Below are positions 1 to 11,620 of a stretch of DNA of 64,000 bases, piece after piece; positions within the stretch are counted from its first letter, which is position 1; each line of letters starts with the position of its first letter. The notes below the pieces were generated by a model that ran no database searches, was not told the DNA's origin, and was given only the letters and a program-made list of their open reading frames with translations. A program made the translations under genes and the position numbers. The DNA is from Nannochloropsis oceanica. Taxonomy: Eukaryota > Sar > Eustigmatophyceae > Eustigmatales > Monodopsidaceae. The stretch is from contig CP038112.1 in the NCBI GenBank assembly GCA_004519485.1, forward strand, positions 372,001 to 436,000, given 5' to 3'.

Positions 1-1806
1 CCAAACACCAGCCCTAGCGCAGTGTTCATCAGCACCCCGACCGCTGTCCCCAGATACTCCCTCCGTTGACACAACCAGGACCTCCACAAATTCGATTTAA
101 AACTCACCCAGGCCGATGCCGGAGCCCCCGTTACCCCTAATACATCCTTATGGCTATTGTCCGCCTCAATCACCACAAACTCTCTTGCCAGCATCCGTTG
201 ACATGCCTCGACCAAGGTGGGGCTCGACGTCGATTCCACCAACAAAGAACCACTAACCCGTTGCGGTACTGCCAATTCCGTTGCACCCACCCCATTTCCA
301 ATCCCACTTGCTCCAGTCTGCCCCTGAATTACTTTCAATGATGCGAGCTCCAAGATGAAATCGGCTGGATTAAAATGATTGGGACAAGTGTACCCAAGGC
401 TTTCGAGGAAGGGGAGGAGCTTTTCTCGTGGCCCCCAGTAGGCAAGCTCGCCCTTGCTCGTCAGCAAGGTGATATGTGAAAAGAGCATAAAGATCCGGGA
501 GGAAGGGGTGTGGATGGCACCTATGACGATGCGCTGTGGCGCACGGACAGCAATCGTCTTGAGAAGGAGGCAGATGAGCTCGCCCATAACGGAATCAAGG
601 CCTGAAGGGAGGGAGGGACGGTATGACAAACATGAGGGACAGAGGAGATATAAACAATTACGTATACTCGGCGCGAGTAAAAGAGAGGGATGCTATTACG
701 AACCAAATATAAGAGATGCAAATACACAAAAAATGACAACAATAACTCTACATCTCCTACTCACTATTTCTCTCCCTTCCTCCCTCGCTTGTCCTCTTTC
801 GCTACCCTATGTATCCAACAACAACAAAACCAAAACCCGACGACTCACCACTCGTCGGTTCATCCAACAACAACAATCTGGGATCCGCCAGCATCTCCGT
901 GGCAATATTCAGCCTTTTCCGCTCTCCGCCTGACAGGCCCGCAACGGTATATAGATCTCCACCTCCAATTTTTTGGTCCGCTACTTTAGTTAGATCCACC
1001 TCCTCCATCACCGTCGCCACCCGTCCCGTGCATTCAGCGTCGGTCCTGATGTGGGATAAGCGGTTGATGGCGTGGAAGATCAAGTGCTCTCGCACAGTTA
1101 AATGAGGGAAGAAGAGCTCTTTTTGATTAACATATCCGGTGTTAGCATAAAATTCTCCTCGTAAAGGCTTTCCGTCCAGGGCCAACCCTCCCTTGAAATC
1201 CCGCGTGCGCAGCGCCAGACAGTCCAACAAAGAGGTCTTGCCGCATCCCGACGGGCCCATAATAGCGCTGAAGGAGCCACTTTCGGCACGCCCGGTGATG
1301 TGGGAGAGGACTGTAAGCTCCTGCCGTTTTTTTAGCTTAACCTTGTATTTTAGGATGTTCCACTCGAAGACCACACCGCGGCTGGAGAGGGAGCGGGCCA
1401 TGCTCTGGCTGTCAAAGCTCTCGCCCAGGTGGATGTCCTTGAAGTCGTCGATCTGAATTGGTTTTAGGGCGTGGGAAAATGAAGGTGGGGTGGCAACGAC
1501 TTTGAATCCTGTGGTGTCCAGATCATCGGACGGGGGCAAGGGAAAGGACAGTAGTATGGATGGCCGAAACCGGCAAGCAGATTGACAAGCACACGGTTGC
1601 CGAAACCCTTGCGCGTGCTTTTCCCGTTGCCGGCTTTGCCATCCCTTCCTATCACTCGTTTCTGGATAACGTACCTTGACAGAGGTCGACGACGACGAAT
1701 GAAGTGCCCGCCCATTGCTGTACTGTGTCGAGGTTGTCGTCTCCTCGTCACCGACTTCCAGGTCCGCGTCCATTATGGAGGAGTGCTCTTTGCCCGCTTC
1801 GACCAT
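1..1806 (-). CDS. ABCG-family (white/PDR half-type) ABC transporter, 5' part
   Basis: ATP-driven membrane exporter with the reverse layout of family G (nucleotide-binding domain first); the substrate cannot be told. Exon 1 runs from an ATG at 1806 to 849 and exon 2 from 601 past the window edge. The donor GTGAGT at 848 and acceptor CAG at 602 restore the continuous motif DEPTSG-LDS across the junction. Visible motifs are Walker A GPSGCGKT (about residue 184), the signature LSGGERKR (about 297) and Walker B LLLLDEPTSG. Exon 2 carries the H-loop region (IGAIHTPSS), a NPADF motif, and the start of the transmembrane domain, which lies mostly outside the window. The about 130 residues before the ATPase domain are Ser/Thr-rich and poorly conserved. 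An in-frame TTG lies 13 codons upstream, but 1806 is the first ATG. The family call is firm; the N-terminus is less sure. Confidence 0.87.
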
Positions 1807-3645
1807 GATTCGCGCGAGCACGAGAGGCTCGGGAGAGCGTAGCAAGGACGACGGATAGATCGAAGTGGGCAGTGACTGACCTTGTTGCTTGATGAAGTGT
1901 GATGTGTTTGAAAAAGGGGATTAGGAGGGGTGAGACAAGCAAAGCAAGAAGAGAGACTGGACAGCAGCTTCCCCCCCAGGCTGGCGGAACATCAAGCGCC
2001 TGTGATGTGCCAAAGATCGCTTTTCGTTGTCTCACATTATCACCACGCGCGTGACGGACCTTGTCGTAGATATACCTCAACGTCGGCGGTACGCTACGCC
2101 CTACAGAATAAAACAAACATTGCCAATATTTTGCCGTCGGCGTCGGAGCTCAAAATTTGAGAGCATTCCAAAGCCGGGAACGATCTTCTTGTCACTCATC
2201 CCTACGCCCCTATCCCCTCCTTCCCCGTCGTCCCATTTTATACACAAGGCCTCGTAGGAAAAGCCATGGTGCTGATCACTAACGCCGAAGGCCACCACGC
2301 CCGATACCAGATTAGCAAGAACTTTTTGTGGCACTTCACAGGACAAGGAGACAAACAGATATTTGGCACTGCCTTGTCCATCTTGATCACAGTGTTGCAA
2401 GCTTTCTTATGTTTTCACAGGACTCTGGGGGCACCAATATGTGTTTTCATTATTTAGTGTATTGGTACTATTATGAGTATTTTAGCATTTTTATTACTTT
2501 ATTACTACATTGTGTAGTAGGAGTAGTGGGAGTGTAGTACTTGTTGTAGGAGTAGGAGAGGAGTGGCAGTTTCTACGTGCGATCCTTTCGTGAGATCGAT
2601 ACTTATCATGGTGAAGCTTCTGAATGTATCGAAATATTTATTGGGTCATTTGTATTCATCGTCATTTTTGAACGCGCCAGCAAATAATTGGCTCCACCAT
2701 GCAGACCAACAAACATCTAACCCTGTCATTAGGATTATGTAAAGAAAAAATATACAGCTCGAGTATATCTAACGAATCTTCCATCCCCCCCCCCAATTCT
2801 ACGCCTCTCACACGCCCGCAAGCAACATTCAAGGCAAGCGGACGCTTTTCATGTCAAATCTATAGAATTGTCATCACTCTTGAAATTTCCTTAAAAGGGT
2901 CCACAAACCCTTTTATCACATGTTTGCTTCTAAGACTGACCAAGGGATCTGCCATTCAAGAGGAAATTACAGGAAAGCAACTCTGCTCACGTCAGACACC
3001 AATCGAAAAATGCAAATGATTCTTTGGTACTTGTTCCTATCTCGAGAATTCGAGGATTCCAGCTCTACGCCTTTCCCCTTCAGTATTGTTGAGGTGCTTC
3101 ATGTCTTCCCACTCGTATATCACATAAGGTGCATGTTTCTTTTGTTTTCTCGTTGAGAGTCTAAGAAATGTGGATTTATGAATCAAACAAGCATGCCGTC
3201 GTCGTCGTTGTTGTTATTCCTGGACTTTATTTTCTCTTTGCAACATACCTACTGCTCTCTCAAACCGGCAAATATGATTTGCAGCACCCTGCGTTATGTT
3301 GTTCTCACTCACTCACGACTCTCGCGCGCGCACTTGTGCATTTTCTTTCAACGGTCAGGATGTTTCCGGGTCATTAATTGCTCGAAGGCATATTAACTGA
3401 TGGTGAGGTGGTGAGTAACCACTTCTCCTTCTATTCCCCCTCAGCCACTGCTCGGTCTAGAAAAAAAGAGCTCCTTTTGGATTTAGCTTATCTGCATCCG
3501 ACCTTGTGCTTTCTTTATTTCTGGAAAACGGAGCGGTCAAGGCACGTGGACCGCCGTTACACCTCCTCTGCCCATTTCCCATACATTACCTCCTGTTCAT
3601 CCCTCCATCCTCTGCTTCCTCTTTCCCTCCAGGCTCGGTCCCCCT
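1807..3645. other. Intergenic: ABCG upstream region and UGDH downstream region
   Basis: No supported gene is seen on either strand. The short open frames lack family features, codon bias and splice partners. The right part (about 2400-3350) is AT-richer than the flanking genes. It presumably holds the ABCG promoter and 5' UTR on the left and the UGDH 3' UTR on the right. Confidence 0.6.
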
Positions 3646-5593
3646 CTACCACTCCTTCGACCTCGGCTTGCCAATCGCGTAATTCTCAAAACCAATCGAT
3701 CTTAGCATTTTCTGGTCCAAGATGTTTCGACCATCAAAAATGAAAGCCGGCTTGGCCATGCTATCGTAAATCCGCTGATAATCGTACTCCTTGAATTCAT
3801 CCCACTCAGTCAACACCGCAATCGCATGGGCGCCTTTCGCGGCCTCATACGGGCAGGGGCTCGTCACCACCAGGTCCTTGAACCCCGGTACTGTCGCCTC
3901 GGTCGTATTGGTGCTGTACTCGAACTCGAGCATCATCTGCACTCTTGTCACCTTGGGGTCAAAGACGTGCAGTTGCGCACGTTCCTCCAACAGGTTACGG
4001 CACACAAAGACAGAAGCAGTCTCGCGGGTATCACCTGTGTCCTTCTTGAAAGCGAAACCGAAGATGGCAATCTTCTTGCCGGTGACGGTGTTGAACATCC
4101 GCGAGACGATGAGGGAGGAGAAGCGGGATTTCTGATAGTCATTCATTTTGATTACCTGGAGATGATTATGGAAGGTAGGAGGAAGAGAGGTAAGAAGAGG
4201 GGGCATCAATGTCTGCTTAAATACATCTATCTATCACTCATCACAGGACAAATCATCTCCGCCATTTTTCCCCCTTTGCCACTCACTCCTTAAAGCCACC
4301 GTCTCTCCCTCCATACCTGATTCCAATACTCTGCAACTTCCTCTAACCCAAAGCTCTCGCACAAATACACCAAATTCAAAATATCTTTTTGGAAGCAGGA
4401 TCCCCCAAACCCCACAGAAGCCTGCAAGAACTTGGGGCCAATCCGCGGGTCAGAGCCTATGGCCCGCGAGACCTCGGAGACGTCCGCATCGGTCGCCTCA
4501 CACAACGCCGAGATAGAATTGATTGAGCTGACACGCTGCGCCAAAAAAGCGTTCGCCACCAGCTTCGACAACTCGGATGACCACAGATTCGTCGTCAGAA
4601 TCCGCTCGCGGGGCACCCAATGCGCATAAACAGATACCAGCTTCTCGATCGCCGCAAGTCCATCCGGGGTCTGTTCTCCCCCAATCAATACTCGACCAGG
4701 CGCCATCAAATCGTCGATTGCGGTCCCCTCCGCCAAAAACTCCGGATTCGACAGCACCTGGAACTTAATGCCCTTATCATTTGTCGCCAGGACCCGGCGC
4801 ACGGCATCGGCTGTACGCACGGGCACCGTGGACTTCTCAACCACGATTTTAGCGGAGGTAGAAATTTCGGCAATTTTACGCGCACAGAGCTCACAATTCT
4901 TCACATTGGCCGCACGCCCGGCACCGATACCCTGTGGTGGTGAGCAGAGTGGGGGGGGTAGAGAGGGGAGTGAGTTTTGACATGGGTAGGAATGAGAAAT
5001 GATGTGGAGGGTAGCTGTGCTCATTATATCTTCTGGAAGAATGCACCAATATGGTGATCACATGAAAGCATGAGCGTAAATCTGGTCAAAGGTTAACAAC
5101 TAAAACGGGTCCGCATGCACTATGCATAGAATTTATGCTGCCTTTTAACACACTACACACTACATCCCACCCGCACGTACCGTGAGCTTGGTGGGCGTAT
5201 TGACCGAAACAAAGATGATGTCTGCCGCAGCGATCGCCCCGTCAATGTCATTGGAGAAAAAGAGATTTTTTCCACGGGTCTCCTCCACCACCTCCTGCAG
5301 GCCTGGCTCATAGATGGGGAGATCGGCCGAGTTCCAGGCAGCAATCTGGGGCCCGGAGATGTCCACCACCGTCACGCAGATGCGAGGACAGTTCTTGGCT
5401 ATTACTGCCATGGTGGGTCCGCCCACATAGCCTGAAGGTAAAGGGTGCATTTCAGGTAAGTATAGGGCTTTCCGTGTGGAAACAGGAGGGGAAAGCAAAG
5501 AGGAGTGGCCACGCCCATACAATCCGTCCGTGCCAACCACTACCGGGACTTACCGGCGCCCATACATACGATACGAAGATCCCAGTCACCCAT
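3646..5593 (-). CDS. UGDH: UDP-glucose 6-dehydrogenase
   Basis: Oxidises UDP-glucose to UDP-glucuronate with two NAD+ (EC 1.1.1.22), the entry to nucleotide-sugar uronates and xylose for wall and matrix polysaccharides. Four exons: 5593-5554, 5431-5181, 4931-4317 and 4155-3646, giving about 471 aa, the usual eukaryotic length. All phases match across GTAAGT, GTACGT and GTATGG donors. Exon 1 carries the Rossmann start IVCMGAG, completed by GYVGGP in exon 2. NTPTK lies near residue 95. Exon 3 carries [20 protein letters not shown] and [10 protein letters not shown], whose Cys is the catalytic thiohemiacetal residue. Exon 4 has [14 protein letters not shown] and the C-terminal UDP-binding domain with FDGRN. 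The gene is head-to-head with the sulfotransferase/fucosyltransferase-like gene at 6540. Confidence 0.96.
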
Positions 5594-6539
5594 GATTTTG
5601 CTTGTGCCAATTGCTCGATTGCCTCAAGGGTTAGGATGTGAGTGCGGGGCGGAGGTAAGTCGTGTGTGACGCCGCTGTGATGGGGGGAGCCACGTCCGCC
5701 ATGTAGTGGTCGTAGGAAAACAACTTAAAAGCTGGATGCGCGAGGCTAGCAAACGCAGTACTTCACAGACTGGAGTTGCTGGGTCCAGCTTTCGTAAACA
5801 CGGCAGCCCTGGTTGCACATAAAAAGCTCAGACTCGGCCCGCTTACCGCCCATAAGTGTGATGAGAAGGGTTTTCAAGTCATCATCGCTCAGATACGTAT
5901 CCGAGCGGAAGCGCGGTGGTGACTTTCTCGGTCTTGTCAGGCAACAAGGAAGACGTGTGGCCAACTCGTGTTGCAAACTTGGTGCTTGCTGCCCGCACGC
6001 CTTGATTTTTGGCTCTTGTAAACGAGATTCTTACGACGCAGCGATGAAGAACGTACGCATCTACTAGCGTGGCAGCAGCTAGAGGTTGGCGACTGCTACG
6101 TCCACACACGAGTGCAGATAATGAGATCATGAACGAGTGCTCGACAAGGGTATGCCTCTCAACGAGGGCTTCAAAACAAAATGAGTTTGTATTCCTTACA
6201 TGTAAGGCTCGGTCCACTCGTCAGCTCAGCCTTGCCCCCCTTCCATAGCTGTATCAGGTTCACGACTCAGACGAGTCCAGGGCTCCAGAGTGAAGGAGTG
6301 CAATGCACATGCGTCTGCTGTATGTAACGGCTCCATGTTCCAACTTGCTCTTCTTCGGGCTGGGTGGGGAGAACTTCCTAGCTTGCTTGTGTGTGTACAA
6401 ATCTAAGCTGTGCATCTCTAACTTAACGAAGAACACCAAAATTACAGCCCATACTTATTGCAGGCCAGGCCAGGCAGGCCCTTGGCCACCAAGACGGTCA
6501 CTCCGTTCGCCCGAGCCGAGAAAAGAGGAGCGCGGCGAC
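5594..6539. promoter_or_regulatory. Divergent intergenic region between UGDH and the sulfotransferase/fucosyltransferase gene
   Basis: About 950 bp between two start codons pointing apart, so it must hold both 5' UTRs and may act as a shared bidirectional promoter. No clear TATA box or repeat is visible. A minus-strand open frame at 5746-5976 was considered and not accepted. The frame of the plus-strand gene stays open upstream to an ATG at 6303, but that stretch looks non-coding. Confidence 0.45.
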
Positions 6540-8972
6540 ATGAGAGGAGGCAGTGTGGGTGGTGGCCCTGGTGGGCCTAACCACATCAACCGGCGCATAT
6601 CGTCCTCGATCCGACTGTCCACTTTCTTTGGCGTCGTATTCCTGGTAGAACTTCTGCTGTTAGTCTACATTAAGTACTCCTCCCTGCCCCCTCCCACTCC
6701 CGACACGGGCCACATGCTGGCCCTCGGCTCCTTTGCGTCCGGGTCGGCGGCTGCGGATAGCGTGTCAAGCACTCAAGATGTCAGTAATACAAGCACCAGC
6801 ACTGTACCCTACGTGCCACCCCGCTTGGCCCGGCCCTTGACCGTGGCTTGCTTATCATCCCAGCGCACTGTCTCTACCACAGCCTTCAACCTGGTCCGTG
6901 TGCTTATGGAGCGGGTGGACCCCAATTCAATCAGTGGCTGGGAGCACGATGTGATTGGCTCAAAACCTGGTGAACGCATACAAGGCGTCCTGCCCAAGGT
7001 GCATGGAAAAGTCAGCATGGTCTACAAATCCCACGCGGGCGGCGCCGAGCACCACAAGCACGCAGACTTCTTTGTCGTCACCTATCGGGACCCTTATGAG
7101 GTTATTTGCAGCATGGGTCGAATGTTTTTGCCTAAGATTTTTAGAGATAATCAAAAGGCTGTGGGAAAATGTAGAAAGATGGCCGAAAACGAGGCAGGGA
7201 TTAGATATTGGGCTGGCGGGAGGGAGGGGGAGAAGCCGCAGGCGCAGGCGCAGACGCAGGCAGTGCACATCAATTCTGAAGCTTTGAAAAGCATGGAGGG
7301 GATGGTGGAGGTTGTAAAGCTGCTGATGGATAAGTGGGGGGTGGTCGGGGGGGATTTGGACCCACGGAGTGTAGCGATGGAGGTGCTTGAGTTGGAGTCA
7401 CCGCCGGAGGGAGTTTTTGCGGTGGCAAACCCGAGGAGTGAGTTACATCCACACCATATCACTGAAGGAGAGGCGGAGGGCGGGGGGGGCTGTGGAGTGC
7501 TCAAAAGTGTGTTGGAGGAGGATGAAATATGTAGAGCTTGGCATGATAGCTTTGAGGCTATGTTTCCACTAGGGAGCTCGGCTATCTTTGATGAGAGGTC
7601 GCCGAGGGCGGGGTTGCAAGGAGCGAGGAAACCGCGGGTTGTGGCAGAGAACGAAAAAGGTTTGAGGCGAGCGCGTGGGGGTGGTAATAAGGATAGCAAA
7701 AAGAATAGTGGCAAGGGAGGAAGCAGCAGCAGTAGCAGTGGCCGTGATGCGGTGGGCGGCCGCAAAAGAAGCAGCAGCGGCAAGGGCAGCAGCAGCCTCA
7801 ATAACAACAGCCGAAAGGAGGCCGTCACGAATGCTGATCATCCTCCCACGTCATCATCCAGAAGTTCGAACGAGAAATACTTCTACTGCTTGCTCAATGG
7901 CGGCTTCAACGACATAACCGTCGAGATGTGGAAATGCATCCAGTTCGCCCTCGACACGGACAGGACACTCATCCTGGGTTATGAGAATTACAACCCCGTC
8001 TCTCCCCCGTGGACCCCCTACTTCACCCTCAACCAAGAGGGACTACCCAACCTCCGGATTATCACACCCTTCCAAGCTGCCACTGCCCTAAATGAACGAA
8101 ACCGTCGGGTGAGCGTCTTCCCTTCCCGTCTCACCAATGACCTCGACCCTCTCCTCGGTCCCCGTCCCTCGCACGGACACGCGCCCGAAGGCTTGGATCC
8201 TCTCCAGCCTTTTCCCTTTATATATTCTGAGTTAAAACATCTCAAATTTAGATTTGATGGGGAGTATGATGAAGATGTTGTCGTTTTCCATCGCCAGGGC
8301 AACGTCGGCTCCGGGCTGGATCTCTTGAGGAACATGCGTTTCTCCTTGGAAATTCGCCGAACTTTCTTGGAGCGATGGAGCAAGCTATCCAAGCCCTATA
8401 TAGCGCTACATTTAAGACGGACGGACAAGAGCTGCAGTGATATGAAATTGGAAAAGATTCTCAAGGCATTGCACCGGCTGGGGAAGTCGGGTTTGGTCCC
8501 CGAAGGCCCTGTCTACGTAGCAAGTGACCATCCAGAACTACCAGACAACTTTCGAGAGGAGCTCGAAAAGACGCAGGCGAGAGAGGTTGTGTCTTTCACA
8601 TATCATCCGCCCATACATGAGCAACGGAACGCCAAGAAGGAGGATCCATACCTACAACGACAAAAGGAGCATGAGCGGCACAGCCTGGGGTTGGAAGGTC
8701 TGCATTTACATGATGACTTGAGCCCCGAGGAAAAGCACCAGACGAACCTTGATGCGTTTGTAGACTTACTGCTTTTGGCTATGGCGCAAGAGCTGGTGAC
8801 CTCGTGTGGGGGCTACAGTCACTTGGCCAGAGAGCTGCACGAAGACCCGGCTGTAGTGCTCTCGCTCTTAAGTTTGCCAAAGCCGAGACCAGGAGAGAAT
8901 ATGGATGCCCTTTTGGAAGCTGCTGCTGCTGTGGAGGGGGGAGTACAATTAGAGATGATGAGTAAAACGTAG
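6540..8972 (+). CDS. Type II membrane protein: sulfotransferase-like domain fused to a fucosyltransferase-like domain
   Basis: Single exon, 810 aa from the ATG at 6540. A short Arg-bearing cytosolic tail precedes one membrane anchor (residues about 25-45, GVVFLVELLLLVYIKY), the topology of Golgi glycan enzymes. Residues about 95-220 resemble a sulfotransferase: a 5'-phosphosulfate-loop-like stretch (SSQRTVSTTAFNLVR) and a 3'-phosphate-binding-like stretch (FFVVTYRDPYEVICSM). Residues about 330-440 are a Lys/Ser/Gly linker. The C-terminal half (about 441-805) resembles fucosyltransferases of the GT23/GT65/GT68 group: YCLLNGGFNDIT, then HLRRTDKS (about 622), which matches the conserved H-x-R-R-x-D/T loop, then VYVASDHPE. 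It would act in the Golgi lumen using PAPS and GDP-fucose. The fold assignments are by motif, so substrates are unknown. Sulfotransferase confidence is lower than fucosyltransferase confidence. Confidence 0.68.
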   Translation: MRGGSVGGGPGGPNHINRRISSSIRLSTFFGVVFLVELLLLVYIKYSSLPPPTPDTGHMLALGSFASGSAAADSVSSTQDVSNTSTSTVPYVPPRLARPLTVACLSSQRTVSTTAFNLVRVLMERVDPNSISGWEHDVIGSKPGERIQGVLPKVHGKVSMVYKSHAGGAEHHKHADFFVVTYRDPYEVICSMGRMFLPKIFRDNQKAVGKCRKMAENEAGIRYWAGGREGEKPQAQAQTQAVHINSEALKSMEGMVEVVKLLMDKWGVVGGDLDPRSVAMEVLELESPPEGVFAVANPRSELHPHHITEGEAEGGGGCGVLKSVLEEDEICRAWHDSFEAMFPLGSSAIFDERSPRAGLQGARKPRVVAENEKGLRRARGGGNKDSKKNSGKGGSSSSSSGRDAVGGRKRSSSGKGSSSLNNNSRKEAVTNADHPPTSSSRSSNEKYFYCLLNGGFNDITVEMWKCIQFALDTDRTLILGYENYNPVSPPWTPYFTLNQEGLPNLRIITPFQAATALNERNRRVSVFPSRLTNDLDPLLGPRPSHGHAPEGLDPLQPFPFIYSELKHLKFRFDGEYDEDVVVFHRQGNVGSGLDLLRNMRFSLEIRRTFLERWSKLSKPYIALHLRRTDKSCSDMKLEKILKALHRLGKSGLVPEGPVYVASDHPELPDNFREELEKTQAREVVSFTYHPPIHEQRNAKKEDPYLQRQKEHERHSLGLEGLHLHDDLSPEEKHQTNLDAFVDLLLLAMAQELVTSCGGYSHLARELHEDPAVVLSLLSLPKPRPGENMDALLEAAAAVEGGVQLEMMSKT

Positions 8973-9577
8973 AATAAGGAAGAAGAGACGGAAGAGGGGA
9001 GGTTGGGATTGAGACTTTAGTGACGGGATGTAGATAACGTTTTTTTTTTAAGACCGACCAATTCTGTTTGTCATCTGTAGGCATATGGTGCACACCACGA
9101 GGGGACAGGAGAATAAAAGAAATGAGTGAAAATGAGTGAATGGTCTTTGTGGGGCTTTGGCCCATTGAAATGTGACCAAGGGCAATGCAATGCTTTGCTG
9201 CCGTGGTACTGCCTGTGTGGGTGAGCGTGGAGGCGGTTGCTGCTTCTTGTTTCTGGAAAAACTCATAAGCTTCTGGGCTCTCCTTTCAAATGCCTCAGGG
9301 CTTTACAAGACAAGCGAGGCGAGCATGCGCAGGAAGTTGCGTATTGGCTCGAATGTGATGGCCTCCGGACACAGGTTGTGTGTGGCACGGTTGCATGATG
9401 CAGGATACTTCGCTCCGCACAGAATGCCTTTGTTCCTGTTCGTACATGCCTGGCCCTCCCTTGGCATCTATTGCTCGAGAGGAGCCCCATACTGACGCCA
9501 AACACTGCCGATAGACTTATTCTGTCGCCCTGCTTTCTCCCCTCCAGTCCTTCCTACCACAGAACAACTTCATCATC
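8973..9577. other. Intergenic region before Cpn60
   Basis: Same-strand spacer of about 600 bp holding the 3' UTR of the preceding gene and the promoter and 5' UTR of the chaperonin gene. No gene, RNA or repeat is recognised. Confidence 0.55.
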
Positions 9578-11620
9578 ATGCTCCGACAAATCTTGCGCAG
9601 GGCCCCAACCCGGGCGCTCACGGTGCAAATGCGTGGCATGGCAGGTAAACTATTGGGTGGCGAATAGGATTTGGTGGGCTTGCTATAGACAGCGCATGGA
9701 GCAGAGTGTGGCGGAACCAGCCGGAGATGCAGGAAGGTGCCGTGTGCGGCACGCGGCAGGCCAGGCAAGGGGCAGAGTTCGCACACGCTCCTTATTTTGA
9801 TGAGATGAAGCCTTATTTCCGAGTCGTAAAACTAAGAAAGTAAAAGTAGTTTGTTTTTGTGTATTGTGTTCTTCTGTATCTCAGATCATCCTACGCCTCC
9901 CCCATTGTCTCCTCACACAACATCCCTCATCCCCTCCCTTTCCTCTCACACCTGAAAAGGCGGCAAGGACGTCCGCTTCGGCGTGGAAGGCCGCGCACAG
10001 ATGCTCATGGGCGTCGACAAGCTAGCCGACGCCGTGCAAGTCACTTTGGGTCCAAAGGGTCGCAACGCCATTATTGACCAGCCTTTTGGAGCCCCCAAGA
10101 TTACGAAGGACGGAGTCACCGTTGCAAAGAGCATTGAGTTCAAGGAGCGCTTCGTCAACATGGGTGCGGCGCTTGTACGGCAGGTGGCGAGCAAGACCAA
10201 TGACATTGCTGGGGATGGAACGACGACAGCCACGGTCCTTACCCGGGCGATTTTCTCCGAGGGCTGCAAAGCTGTGGCTGCTGGGCTGAACCCAATGGAC
10301 CTGCGAAGGGGGACGCAGTTGGCGGTGGATCACGTGGTGAAGGTGTTAAATGATATTTCGCGCGCTGTGACTAGTAAGGCGGAGGTGTCTCAGGTGGGGA
10401 CAATCTCGGCCAACGGAGAGAAGGCCATTGGAGATTTGCTGGCGGATGCGATGGAGAGGGTGGGGAAGGAGGGCGTGATCACCGTGCAGGACGGCAAGAC
10501 CCTGCACAACGAGTTGGAGGTGGTGGAAGGGATGAAATTCGATCGTGGGTACATCTCTCCTTATTTCATCACAGACAACAAGACTCAGGCGGCCGAGCTT
10601 GAAAACCCTTACATCCTGTTAGTCGAGAAGAAAATCGCATCCATCCAATCCCTCATCCCTCTATTGGAAATGGTGGTGAAGACCCAGCGTCCCCTTCTCA
10701 TCATTGCGGAAGACGTCGAGTCCGAAGCCTTGGCGACGCTGGTCGTAAACAAACTGAGGGCAGGAATCAAAGTGGCTGCTGTGAAGGCTCCCGGTTTTGG
10801 GGATAACAGGAAGGCGACTTTGCAAGATATTGCCGTCTTGACGGGCGGGCAGGTGATCAGTGAGGACTTGGGGTTGAAAGTCGAGAATGTGACGGAGGAC
10901 ATGTTGGGGACGTCCAAAAAGGTGACGGTCTCGAAAGATGACACCTTAATTTTACATGGCAATGGCGCGCGGGAGGCGATCGACGAGCGGTGCGTGTTGC
11001 TTAAGGATTCCATCGCTGCCACTGCATCTGACTACGAGAAGGAGAAGCTGCAGGAACGCCTAGCCAAACTCTCGGGGGGGGTGGCGGTGATCAAGGTTGG
11101 TGGTGGAAGCGAGGTTGAGGTGAACGAGAAGAAGGACAGAGTGGTGGATGCCTTGAACGCGACCAGGGCGGCTGTCGAGCAAGGAATTGTCCCGGGGGGG
11201 GGGTTGGCACTGCTGTGGGCCAGCAAGCAGTTGGAGGAGGTCAAGAGTAAACTGACCAACATGGACCAGAGAATCGGCGTGGAGATCATCGAGAAGGCAC
11301 TCAAGGCACCCGCGAGGTCGATCGCAAACAATGCTGGGGTGGAGGGGGCGGTTGTGGTGGGGGAGTTGCTGAAGAAGGAAAAGCCGGAGTTGGGGTACAA
11401 CGCCCAGACTGACGAGTACGTCAATATGTTCGAGGCGGGGATCATTGACCCGACCAAGGTGGTAAGGACTGCTTTGGTAGATGCCCAGTCGGTTGCTGCC
11501 TTGATGATTACGACCGAGGCAATGATTGCAGATTTGCCCAAGGAGGAGGGGGAGGGGGGGGGGATGCCGGGAATGGGTGGGATGGGTGGGATGGGCGGGA
11601 TGGGCGGGATGGGGTTCTAA
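9578..11620 (+). CDS. HSP60: Mitochondrial 60-kDa chaperonin (Hsp60/Cpn60, GroEL type)
   Basis: Group I chaperonin that folds imported proteins in the mitochondrial matrix with Cpn10. Exons are 9578-9644 and 9960-11620, giving about 575 aa. Exon 1 encodes a short Arg-rich presequence ([20 protein letters not shown]). A GTAAAC donor and AAG acceptor join it in frame to [12 protein letters not shown]. Family motifs follow: [20 protein letters not shown] and the nucleotide-site [10 protein letters not shown], then [31 protein letters not shown] (split here by function, seen in sequence), and VPGGGLAL. The protein ends in the GGM-repeat tail typical of mitochondrial and bacterial Cpn60. The Arg-rich leader without a hydrophobic signal peptide argues for mitochondrion rather than plastid. 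Confidence 0.96.

Noticed and set aside
1509-1674. Possible intron in the N-terminal part of the ABCG gene (GTACGT donor, CACAG acceptor)
   Set aside because: Its length of 166 nt would break the frame that continues into the ATPase domain, and the unspliced frame is open.
5746-5976. Minus-strand small ORF upstream of UGDH (segment SDDDLKTLLITLMGGK)
   Set aside because: No start in good context, no family, and it lies in a divergent promoter region.
6303-6539. N-terminal extension of the sulfotransferase/fucosyltransferase frame to an upstream ATG
   Set aside because: The added 79 residues lack features and would bury the type II signal anchor; the ATG at 6540 gives normal topology.
9946-11541. 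Minus-strand ORFs opposite the Cpn60 gene
   Set aside because: Shadow frames of a well-supported coding exon.
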